Positions 7,909-14,606 of a DNA stretch of 34,049 bases are shown here, piece after piece. Below the pieces are notes generated by a model that was given only the letters and a program-made list of their open reading frames with translations, ran no database searches and was not told the origin of the DNA. Each line of letters opens with the position of its first letter. Position 1 is the stretch's first letter. Both the position numbers and the translations under genes were made by a program. The DNA is from CAZZNQ01 sp964655775 (GTDB lineage Bacteria; Planctomycetota; Brocadiia; SM23-32): positions 1 to 34,049 of the forward strand of contig CAZZNQ010000042.1 of NCBI GenBank assembly GCA_964655775.1, read 5' to 3'.

Positions 7909-9480
7909 GTGCAGGCGAAGCTGATACCCATCGTCGGATACGACGCGCAGGAGGAGATCCCTCTCTCGCCCGAGGCGCCCATGATCGTGGGGCGCGGAGA
8001 GCAGGCGGACATACTCCTGAGCCAGAGCAAGGTTTCTCGCACCCACTGCCGGATCTGGTTCGAGAACGGCTTCTACACCATTGAGGACACCGACAGCAAG
8101 AACGGCACGTGGGTCAACAACCGCCGCATCCACAAGGCAATCCTGTTCCACCATGACCGGGTGGCGGTGGGCAGCACAGAGTTCCGATTCGTGCTGGAGA
8201 ACGGACTCGACGAAGACACCTCAAAGGTGAACGTACAGGGTAACGGGGACCAGATCTTCGACACCGAGATCCGCGAGCCCGTGCAGAGCCAGACGCCCTC
8301 CTCGCTTTTTCTGGAGCTGCCCACCGCCGAGTCGGCCAGTGCGCGAGAGGTGCTTGAGCGCGACCTGAGCGCGGTCTGCAAAGTCATTAACACCGTCCAC
8401 GCCGAGCCTCAGCTTGATCGCCTGTTCGAGACCATCCTGGATACGGCAATGGAGGCCACAGACGCGGACCGCGGCTATCTGATAGCGGCCCGCAAGCCCA
8501 ACGGGGTGCTCATGCCGCTGGTGGGCCGCAACCGGGAGGGCGTGCCCGCCTACGCGCGGAATACCTTCAGCCGCAGCATCGTGCGCGAGTGCTACGAGAC
8601 CGGCGACGCCATCCTCAAATCGGACCCCAGTAGCCAGGACGATGCCAGCGCCAGCGTGGTGTTCCAGCGCATCCAGAGCATCATGTGCGTGCCGATGAGC
8701 GACAGACAGGGGCCGGTCGGCGTCATATACGTCGATCGCGTGCTCGGTTCGCGGCAGTTCAACCGGCACGATCTGAAGGTCCTCTCCGCGATCGGGAACC
8801 AGGCGGGCATCGCCATCCGCCGCGCACAACTGACTCGCCAGGTCGAGACGCTGTTCCGCGATGCCATGCGCAGCGTCATCAACCTGGTCGAGCTCAAGGA
8901 CGAATACACGTACGGCCACAGCGAGCGAGTCACCGGCGTCGCGTTGCGCATCGCCGAACTGTGCTCCCTGGAGAAGCCGGACATGCGCGACGTGGAGATT
9001 GCCGGCCTTCTGCACGACGTGGGCAAGCTCTCCGTGCGGCCCGACATCCTGCAGAAGCCCGGTCGCCTTACGGACTCCGAATACGAGGCCGTCAAGCTCC
9101 ATCCCGTCGCCGGCTCCACCATCCTGCGCGACGTGGAGAACGCCGACAACATCGCCGCGGCGGTCCGGCATCACCACGAATGGTGGGACGGATCCGGCTA
9201 CCCGGACGGCATTGCCGGCGAGGCGATTCCGCTGCTGGCGCGCGTGCTCAGCATAGCCGACGCCTTCGACTCGATGGCCTCTGAACGTCCATATAAGGAC
9301 ATGCTCCCCCGGGAGGAGATCCTGGGCGAACTGGAACGGGGCGCAGGCACACAGTTCGATCCGCACCTGGTCGAGCTGTTCCTCAACGCGCTGCAGACGG
9401 ACGCCGAGTTCCGGGACCGCATCAACGCCATATACCGCCGACGAGGCGACGGTCCGCCCAGCAAGGGACCGTTCGAATAG
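7909..9480 (+). CDS. FHA-GAF-HD-GYP signalling protein, predicted c-di-GMP phosphodiesterase
   Basis: Cytoplasmic three-domain regulator of 523 residues, starting at GTG 7909 behind AGGAGGAAGG (7891-7900); a GTG at 7876 is possible but has no such site. FHA domain at about 10-100 (IVGRGEQADILL, KVSRTHCRI, DSKNGTWVNN) binds phosphothreonine peptides. GAF domain at about 165-310 (AMEATDADRGYL ... SIMCVPM ... GVIYVD). HD-GYP domain at about 325-505: H369-D370 in GLLHDVGK, HHHE at 421-424, and G430-Y431-P432. HD-GYP domains hydrolyse c-di-GMP, and all the metal and GYP residues I can check are present. No transmembrane segment is seen. It occupies the place of ftsA/ftsZ after ftsQ, but whether it acts in division is unknown. 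Confidence 0.93.
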   Translation: MQAKLIPIVGYDAQEEIPLSPEAPMIVGRGEQADILLSQSKVSRTHCRIWFENGFYTIEDTDSKNGTWVNNRRIHKAILFHHDRVAVGSTEFRFVLENGLDEDTSKVNVQGNGDQIFDTEIREPVQSQTPSSLFLELPTAESASAREVLERDLSAVCKVINTVHAEPQLDRLFETILDTAMEATDADRGYLIAARKPNGVLMPLVGRNREGVPAYARNTFSRSIVRECYETGDAILKSDPSSQDDASASVVFQRIQSIMCVPMSDRQGPVGVIYVDRVLGSRQFNRHDLKVLSAIGNQAGIAIRRAQLTRQVETLFRDAMRSVINLVELKDEYTYGHSERVTGVALRIAELCSLEKPDMRDVEIAGLLHDVGKLSVRPDILQKPGRLTDSEYEAVKLHPVAGSTILRDVENADNIAAAVRHHHEWWDGSGYPDGIAGEAIPLLARVLSIADAFDSMASERPYKDMLPREEILGELERGAGTQFDPHLVELFLNALQTDAEFRDRINAIYRRRGDGPPSKGPFE

Positions 9481-9529
9481 GCGCCGCAGACCCGCAGACA
9501 CCGACCAGGCGCAAAGGGGCATCGCCGAC

Positions 9530-10381
9530 ATGAGCAAAGGACGCCGCACATGCCGCACCGCGTTCTGCCTGATGCTCCTGACCTTCATTGCTCTCGCGGC
9601 GGGCTGCGGCTTGTTCCGCGCCAGGCCGGCACCAGAGTTGCCAAAGAGCGGCGTACTGGAAGTGCTCCGCGAGCGCGCCGACCGCCTCAGCACGGTCACC
9701 GATACAAGCATCCGCCTCTCGATACGCGTCAGCACTCCGGACGGCACCGAGCGCATGCCCACGTTGAGCGGCGTGCTCGCCTTCGACATCGTGCGCCTGG
9801 GGCTCTGGCTTCGCGCCGAGAAGCTCGGCCGCGAAGTGTTCGACCTCCGCGCGCTGGGCGACACCTTCTGGCTCGCCGTCCCGGACACCAGCGAGATCAT
9901 CGTCGGCGGGCCGGTCGCCTACGCCCGGCTGCCCGGCTACTTCATGCGACCCGCGGACCTTGCCGGCCTGCTGGCCGGTCCCGAGTTCCTCGGCCTGAGC
10001 TGGTCCGACACGACCATGACCGTGGACCGCCACGACTACCGCTTCGATGTCTCCCTTCTCGGCGCGCCCTACCGCCGCGTGCTGGTGGACCGTCGCGACC
10101 TCGTCGTCTCACGCATCACCCGATACGACCCCGTCGGCCGTGTCACGCTCGACGTCGAGCTGAGTCGCCACACCGAATCGGAGCTCGGCAGCTTCCCGCG
10201 CGAACTCGTCGTCCGCCGCCCGCGCGAGGGAGTCACCGTCTCGTTGCGCCTCCGCGATCCGAAGCTCAACAAGGACATCCCTCTGCAGGCGTTCCGGCCG
10301 TCGACGCGCCCCGGCTACACGGTCCACAACCTCGACTACGAGCCGATCGAGAACATCGAGTTCTTCGGGGGGCAGGCGTGA
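9530..10381 (+). CDS. LolA/DUF4292-like lipoprotein
   Basis: Predicted exported lipoprotein of 283 residues. It has a basic N-terminus, a hydrophobic core and lipobox LAAGC with the lipidated Cys at residue 26. The mature part is rich in beta-strand patterns (VTDTSIRLSIRV, LSGVLAFDIVRLGLWLRAE, DTFWLAVPDTSEIIVGG, FPRELVVRRPREGVTVSLRLRDPKLN). This alternating layout matches the LolA/LolB-like fold of outer-membrane lipoprotein carriers, and it most resembles DUF4292-type proteins. The assignment rests on pattern, not on a catalytic motif. Its TGA overlaps the GTG start of radC (GTGA, 10378-10381), so the two are co-translated. It starts 49 bases after the HD-GYP gene. Confidence 0.75.
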   Translation: MSKGRRTCRTAFCLMLLTFIALAAGCGLFRARPAPELPKSGVLEVLRERADRLSTVTDTSIRLSIRVSTPDGTERMPTLSGVLAFDIVRLGLWLRAEKLGREVFDLRALGDTFWLAVPDTSEIIVGGPVAYARLPGYFMRPADLAGLLAGPEFLGLSWSDTTMTVDRHDYRFDVSLLGAPYRRVLVDRRDLVVSRITRYDPVGRVTLDVELSRHTESELGSFPRELVVRRPREGVTVSLRLRDPKLNKDIPLQAFRPSTRPGYTVHNLDYEPIENIEFFGGQA

Positions 10382-11418
10382 CCGATCCCGCCACGAACCC
10401 GGATGACTCGCCCCTCGCAGAGGCATATCGAATCCTGCGCGACAGACCCCGAACCGGCGAGGCGCCCGCCTGCCCGCCCGATACCGCCCTCCTCGCCCGC
10501 TTCTGCAGGCGCCTTGGCGCCGTCCCCAAGACCTGGGAGGACGCGCAGGCCGTCGACGCCGCAACCGACCTCGTAGCCGACGCGGGGGCCCGTTTCGGCG
10601 ATGCCCCGCACGACGCCGAGGCCGCCATCGCCGCCTTCTGCGCCGGGCCGGGCGCCGTCTGCGGGGACAAGCCCCGCTGCGCCGAGTGCCCCGTCGCCGC
10701 GCACTGCGCATACCCGGACCGCCTCATCACCATCAAGGACCTGCCCGAGGACCAGCGCCCGCGCGAACGCCTCCTCGCAGAAGGCCCGGACCGCCTCCAC
10801 GACCGCGAGCTCCTCGCCATCATCCTGCGCAGCGGCACCGGCAAAGAAACCGCCGTACAGCTCGCCGATCGCCTCCTCTCCCGCTACGGCAGCCTCCGCG
10901 CGCTCGCCCGATGCACCGCCGGCGAGCTCCAGGCCGTCAGCGGCATCGGCCCCGCCAAGGCGTCCCAGATCGTCGCCGCCTTCGCCATCGGTCGCCGCTG
11001 CATCAGCGAGCCCCTCCCCGCCGGCACCTTCATCACCGGCAGCCGCCAGCTCTTCGAACACATGCGCGAGCAGTTCCGCGGCATCAAGAAGGAACATTTC
11101 TACGTGCTCCTCCTCGACACCAAGCACCGCATCATCCGCCGCGAACGCGTCTCCGTCGGCTCGCTCAACGAGAGCATCGTCCACCCCCGCGAGGTCTTCC
11201 GCAACGCGATCCGCGAAAGCGCCGCCAAGGTCATCTTCGTGCACAACCACCCCAGCGGCAACCCCGACCCCAGCCCCCAGGACCGCCGTCTCACCGCGCG
11301 CCTCGCCGAAGCCGGCGATCTGGTCGGAATCAAGGTCCTCGACCACGTCGTCGTCGGCGACGAATCGTATTTCAGCTTCGCCGAGCAGGGCCTTCTCGAC
11401 GCCTCCAGAGCCTCCTGA
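10378..11418 (+). CDS. radC: RadC-family JAB protein with N-terminal Cys-cluster domain
   Basis: Protein of 346 residues from GTG 10378 (GGGGGGCAGG upstream, overlapping the preceding stop). Residues from about 118 to the end are a standard RadC: an N-terminal segment with PRERLLAEGPDRL and LAIILRSGTG, a helix-hairpin-helix-like ELQAVSGIGPAKA, then a JAB/MPN domain with H289-x-H291-x7-S299-x2-D302 in HNHPSGNPDPSPQD. JAB domains are metal-dependent and the ligands are intact, but the cellular job of RadC is unsettled despite the repair name. The extra N-terminal 110 residues hold C88, C95, C101, C104 and C110. The last four are spaced x5, x2, x5, close to the x6, x2, x5 of the endonuclease III iron-sulfur loop. 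Third codon positions are unusually C-rich compared with the dcw genes. Confidence 0.9.
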   Translation: MTDPATNPDDSPLAEAYRILRDRPRTGEAPACPPDTALLARFCRRLGAVPKTWEDAQAVDAATDLVADAGARFGDAPHDAEAAIAAFCAGPGAVCGDKPRCAECPVAAHCAYPDRLITIKDLPEDQRPRERLLAEGPDRLHDRELLAIILRSGTGKETAVQLADRLLSRYGSLRALARCTAGELQAVSGIGPAKASQIVAAFAIGRRCISEPLPAGTFITGSRQLFEHMREQFRGIKKEHFYVLLLDTKHRIIRRERVSVGSLNESIVHPREVFRNAIRESAAKVIFVHNHPSGNPDPSPQDRRLTARLAEAGDLVGIKVLDHVVVGDESYFSFAEQGLLDASRAS

Positions 11419-11426
11419 GCCACACC

Positions 11427-12002
11427 ATGACCGAACCAGCCGAACTCCTCCGCGCCGTGTATCGCTCCATCCAGTGGGACCGCCTCTACCAGATCGCACC
11501 CGGCGCCACCCGCGAGCAGGTCGAGGACCTCTTCGCCGCTCTCGGGCAGGCCGCAGAGTCCATCCCATCCTCGGAGGCCCCAGACGTCTCCGGCGGGTCC
11601 GTCGACGTGTACACCGACGGCGCCTCGCGCGGCAATCCCGGGCCCGCCGGCGTGGGCATCGTCGTCACCACACGCGACGGCGCCGAGGTCGTCGCCTGGG
11701 GCGAGTCCATCGGCGAGACCACCAACAACGTCGCCGAATACCGCGCCTGCATCGCCGGGCTCGAAAAGGCCCTCGACCTCGGCGTCGACAGCGTCCGCCT
11801 GCTCTCGGACAGCCAGCTCCTCGTGCGCCAGATCAACGGCCGATACCGCGTCAAGAGCCCCACCCTCCAGCCGCTCCACGACCGCGTCCGCGAACTCCTC
11901 GATGGCTTCGAGAACTGGCAGGCCGTCCACATCCCCCGCGAGAAGAACGCCCGCGCCGACAAGCTCGCCTCCGACGCCGCCAAAGCGTCCAAATCCGGCT
12001 GA
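11427..12002 (+). CDS. RNase H-like (type I family) protein
   Basis: Protein of 191 residues. From about residue 60 it is an RNase H fold with the four acidic residues in place: Asp in VDVYTDGASRGNPGPAG, Glu in TTNNVAEYRA, Asp in LLSDSQLLVRQ and Asp in REKNARADKLA. Such enzymes cut the RNA strand of RNA-DNA hybrids. The NNVAEY and KNARAD forms are those of the stand-alone RnhA-like group rather than of E. coli RnhA. The first 55 residues (AVYRSIQWDRLYQIAPGATREQVEDLF) are an uncharacterised helical extension. The ATG at 11427 is 8 bases after radC, with the same C-rich codon use, so both are likely one operon. Confidence 0.85.
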   Translation: MTEPAELLRAVYRSIQWDRLYQIAPGATREQVEDLFAALGQAAESIPSSEAPDVSGGSVDVYTDGASRGNPGPAGVGIVVTTRDGAEVVAWGESIGETTNNVAEYRACIAGLEKALDLGVDSVRLLSDSQLLVRQINGRYRVKSPTLQPLHDRVRELLDGFENWQAVHIPREKNARADKLASDAAKASKSG

Positions 12003-12103
12003 GGTCGTTTGTCGCATCCGGCCGTATGCCTGTCACTTATGACGGAATGGGTTCGTTTCGCATTCGGGGGGTGTCCGTCCTCATTTCCCCTCAATCGGCG
12101 CCG

Positions 12104-12649
12104 TCACCCGCCGTGGATGCCCACGTCGGCCGCCACCGGCGCCGGCAGCTTCTCGCCGCCGCGCAGCCGTCGCAGCCGCTCCAGCTCGTGCAGCAGGCGC
12201 AGATACTGGTTCGTCAGCGACACGTCGTAGCGGTTCACCAGCTCCACCAGCCGGTGGAAGTATCGCGGCTTGAACGGGCTGCCCGCGTTCATCTCGCCGA
12301 TCCGCCCCGGCACGACGGCCCACGCCGCCCGGTGATACTCCGCCTCGGCCCGCGCGCAGCGCTGCATGCGCAGGTAGGTCACCGCCAGCTTCTCCACCAG
12401 CGACTCCTCGATCGCGCCCTCGGGCTCCATGCGCTCCATGAAATCGTCCAGGATCGGCGCCAGGTCCTCGGCGTCGCGTTCGGTAAGCGCGCTGGCGAAG
12501 ATGCCGTGCTTGCGCGCGTTGTGCCGCGACACCGCCTTCCCCTCGTCGCTCTTCACGCCGCCCTTGAGGGCGTTCCGCCGGTTCGCCTCCAGTTGCCGTT
12601 CGGTGATCTTCTTGTTGCTCGACCCGTGCAGCACCATGTCGTTGCGCAT
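12104..12649 (-). CDS. Conserved hypothetical protein with NALKGG...NARKHG motif
   Basis: Protein of 181 residues transcribed leftwards. The ATG (12647-12649) is chosen because AGGAGG lies eight bases upstream; an in-frame extension to 12793 runs through repetitive DNA and is unlikely to be coding. The N-terminal part holds ITERQLEANRRNALKGGVKSDEGKA and SRHNARKHGIFAS, given here as two pieces of one conserved basic block. I recall this arrangement in a widespread, often multicopy bacterial family of unknown function, common in Planctomycetota. The rest is helical and charged (LDDFMERMEPEGAIEESLVEKLAV, EYHRAAWAVVPGR, YLRLLHELERLRRLR). No catalytic motif is recognised. It sits against the repeat-rich region 12650-13600, which might reflect mobility, but nothing in the sequence proves it. 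Confidence 0.7.
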   Translation of the reverse strand: MRNDMVLHGSSNKKITERQLEANRRNALKGGVKSDEGKAVSRHNARKHGIFASALTERDAEDLAPILDDFMERMEPEGAIEESLVEKLAVTYLRMQRCARAEAEYHRAAWAVVPGRIGEMNAGSPFKPRYFHRLVELVNRYDVSLTNQYLRLLHELERLRRLRGGEKLPAPVAADVGIHGG

Positions 12650-12680
12650 CCGTCCACCTCCTGTCTGTAGTTGTCCGGGC

Positions 12681-12812
12681 GTTCGCTGAAGCGACAGCCC
12701 GCGGTCATGTCGCGGCCACTTGCGGCCGTTGTCGGACCGTTTCCGGCCACTGGCCTGTCCAGTACGTCCCTCATGCGTCCGCTGTCGCTCCACCCGGCGA
12801 TACGCATCCTAT
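12681..12812 (+). repeat. Diverged direct repeat, copy 1
   Basis: This segment of about 132 bases aligns along its whole length with 12992-13123 in the same orientation, at roughly three-quarters identity by eye with a few indels. Best kept blocks are CGCGGCC, ACTTGCGGCC, CGTTTCCGGCCACTG and TCATGCGTCC. It starts with a short hairpin (TTCGCTGAAGCGA). It lies upstream of the minus-strand gene ending at 12104. No protein is supported in it. Confidence 0.65.
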
Positions 12813-12850
12813 ATACGCTTTAGAGTGCACCGACTGAGGGGGCGACCCTT

Positions 12851-12880
12851 TTTCGGAGTGCGGCGGCTTGCCGCCGCTTT
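12851..12880 (+). repeat. Hairpin element, copy 1 (CGGAGTGCGGCG type)
   Basis: The element starts TTTCGGAGTGCGGCG, forms a perfect 8-bp stem (12860-12867 with 12870-12877) around TT, and ends CTTT. A second copy lies in inverted orientation at 13335-13364. The two copies match except for one stem base pair, which is swapped from G-C to C-G on both sides. Immediately downstream, 12887-12904 forms another perfect 8-bp hairpin (GGCGAAGC-TT-GCTTCGCC). Confidence 0.75.
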
Positions 12881-12991
12881 GCCGTCGGCGAAGCTTGCTT
12901 CGCCTGCACGCGTCGGTGCCGCGCTCGTTCGAGCCCGTGGAACCTGCATTGGTGTCGATTACCGATGCCATACTGTCGCACCGCGACAGGC

Positions 12992-13123
12992 GGTCGCTCC
13001 GGCGACGGCCCCCGGTCACGTCGCGGCCCACTTGCGGCCACCTGCGGCCGTTTCCGGCCACTGCCCTGTCCACTGCGTTCTTCATGCGTCCACCGTGGTC
13101 CCAATCGCCCATAAACACCCTAT
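12992..13123 (+). repeat. Diverged direct repeat, copy 2
   Basis: Second copy of the repeat at 12681-12812. It is preceded by a hairpin CTGTCGC-ACC-GCGACAG (12973-12989). A block of about 27 bases ending CGCACCGCGACAGGCG (from 12967) recurs at about 13285-13310, so the array also has a third, partial unit. No gene is seen between 12650 and 13598. Confidence 0.6.
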
Positions 13124-13175
13124 CTGCACCAAAAAGGACGAACATGAGTCTTCGCCGGTTGTGCTTCATCGACGC

Positions 13176-13234
13176 AGCGGGGCGAGACGCCCCGCTCTAC
13201 CCACTGCAAAGGTAGCCCGGCCGTCTCGGCCGGG
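13176..13234. repeat. Two head-to-head CGAGACG hairpins
   Basis: Hairpin one has stem AGCGGGGCG/CGCCCCGCT (13176-13184 with 13188-13196) and loop AGA. Hairpin two has stem CCCGGCCG/CGGCCGGG (13216-13223 with 13227-13234) and loop TCT. Read on the minus strand the second has loop AGA and the same CGAGACG centre. In both orientations the hairpin is followed by CTACC. They are therefore two inverted members of one element type with unrelated outer stems. Confidence 0.7.
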
Positions 13235-13310
13235 GTGCTTGGAGACTCCACCATATCTGGCCTGCATCGGCGCCGAGCGCCCATGCCATCCGGTCGCACC
13301 GCGACAGGCG

Positions 13311-13330
13311 CCCGGCGGTGAACCGCCGGG
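13311..13330. repeat. Perfect 9-bp hairpin in the repeat region
   Basis: CCCGGCGGT (13311-13319) pairs with ACCGCCGGG (13322-13330) around GA. It lies directly after the third partial copy of the CGCACCGCGACAGGCG block and just before the inverted hairpin element at 13335. There is no T-run after it, so it is not an obvious intrinsic terminator. Confidence 0.6.
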
Positions 13331-13334
13331 GTTG

Positions 13335-13364
13335 AAAGCGGCGCCAAGGCGCCGCACTCCGAAA
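13335..13364 (-). repeat. Hairpin element, copy 2 (inverted)
   Basis: Reverse complement of this segment starts TTTCGGAGTGCGGCG and ends CGCCGCTTT, like 12851-12880. The stem is GCGGCGCC/GGCGCCGC with TT (on the minus strand) in the loop. The single differing stem pair relative to copy 1 is compensated on the other arm. Confidence 0.75.
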
Positions 13365-13598
13365 TCCTGTCCGTGCGCCGTTTCCATGCGTATGCTGCCG
13401 GCGGCCATCCATCGAACGCGCACCGGACGGCCAACGGCCGCGGGACCGACACGCATCGGACGGGCAGCGGTCATGAGACCGACAGGCGCGGCCAGTCCGG
13501 CACGCGCCTTGACATCGGGGAGGCCGGGCGCGATACCATGGTCGCGTGAGTGGGCAATGCGTTCGGCCGTGCGTTCTCTGTTTCGAAGGAGCGGCAGC

Positions 13599-13973
13599 AT
13601 GAAGCGAGTCCTTGTCGTGGTTGCAATCCTTTCGCTGTGTGCCGTCAGTTCGGGGTGCTACAGGACGGTCTACCGGGGCGGGGGCCTTCCGTTCCAGGCG
13701 TCGCTCAACCTCCCGGACCCGTCGACGGAGCAGGTGGTGTCGCACTTCGAGGAGTCGAAGTGGAACCATTTCTTCCTGTTCGCGCTGGTGCCGACGTCGG
13801 AGCCGGACCTCGGCAAGCTGATGGGCCGGGCGGTGCCGGCGGGCGGCGAGGTGCGCAACCTGAAGATCCGGCACGAGGTGACGTTCGTGAACGGCCTCGT
13901 CTGGGTGCTGGTCGGCGGGTTGTATAACCCCATGACGACGACGGTTTCGGGCGACGTCGTTATGGCGAGATGA
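13599..13973 (+). CDS. Small Bor-like lipoprotein
   Basis: Lipoprotein precursor of 124 residues. ATG 13599 has AAGGAG seven bases upstream. Signal peptide MKRVLVVVAILSLCAVSSGC ends in a lipobox with Cys20. The mature part contains NHFFLFALVPT, then VRNLKIRHEVTFVNGLVWVLVGGLYNPMTTTVSGDVV. This order (HHFF-like start, a central stretch, then TFVNGL...GLYNP...V) matches the layout of the Bor/Iss family of small surface lipoproteins, first known from phage lambda and linked to serum survival in enterobacteria. No phage genes are nearby and the wider family's function in other phyla is unknown. The gene stands alone between two repeat-rich stretches. Confidence 0.65.
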   Translation: MKRVLVVVAILSLCAVSSGCYRTVYRGGGLPFQASLNLPDPSTEQVVSHFEESKWNHFFLFALVPTSEPDLGKLMGRAVPAGGEVRNLKIRHEVTFVNGLVWVLVGGLYNPMTTTVSGDVVMAR

Positions 13974-14606
13974 GTCGGCGGTCCCGAGGCCCGGCAGGAA
14001 GCCGGGCGCGGGACGGCCGTTGAGTTGTGGACGCGCGACGGACAAGGCAGGACTGCCCGCCGCGCGTCTTTCTTTCGCGGTGCCCACCGGAGCACCTCGA
14101 CGGCCCGAATTTGGGGAATCGGTTCGCATAGCGTCCTGTCTTACCTGGGGAGAAGCACCCGCCATCGACAACGACAAACCCACGCGCAGAGCCTGCAGTA
14201 GTCCCGCCTATGCGGGACCATCTTACACGTCTTTCCGGAACCTGTGTCCGTTGTGGGCGTTCGTGTCCCCTTATGGGCGCCTATGGGTGGTCGTTTCTCA
14301 GAACCGGGGACACCTGGAGTAGTCCCTTCGGTTCGGGACTACTCCCAAGCTGTCGCTGGCCCAGGCGAGCGACAGCCGTGCTCGTGTACCCTTATGGGCT
14401 GCGATGGGTGCTCAGTTTCTCTCCGGAGGCACGGCGGTTGCCGGCGCAGGCCGGCAACCGCCGCGCTCGTGTCCGCTTGTGGGCCTGGTCTTTCCAGCAG
14501 ACAGAAGGCGCCGACGGCTGGTAGGAACTCGGCAGACGCCTTTCGATGTGGATTAGGAAGGCTTCAACTGCAGCAATGGCCGCCTGACCCAACGCAGAGG
14601 CATCGC
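13974..14606. other. Gene-free stretch; right half is a hairpin/repeat array
   Basis: No convincing gene is seen on either strand in these 630 bases. 13974-14190 holds nothing I recognise. 14201-14490 holds the hairpin array described separately. 14490-14606 leads into the 3' end of the minus-strand membrane-protein gene. Confidence 0.6.
14201..14490. repeat. Tandem array of hairpins separated by a repeated spacer
   Basis: Four perfect hairpins: 14201-14218 (7-bp stem, GTCCCGC), 14316-14345 (11-bp stem, GGAGTAGTCCC), 14349-14376 (9-bp stem, GCTGTCGCT) and 14432-14463 (13-bp stem, CGGCGGTTGCCGG). Between them a spacer recurs: 14261-14299 and 14382-14421 share TCGTGT.CCCTTATGGGC, then ATGGGTG, then GTTTCTC. 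A shorter copy starts at 14467 and a fragment lies at 14243-14259. The stems differ in sequence while the spacers are kept. No T-run follows the hairpins, so they are not obvious terminators. Confidence 0.7.

Noticed and set aside
10601..12670. 689-codon open frame on the plus strand over radC and the RNase H-like gene
   Set aside because: The translation is almost only Ser, Pro, Ala, Arg and Thr, a result of the C-rich third positions of the true genes in the other frames.
14201..14490. Hairpin array as an integron attC array or CRISPR
   Set aside because: No GTTRRRY/RYYYAAC boxes, no integrase, no cassette genes, and the repeated parts are not evenly spaced with unique spacers as in CRISPR.
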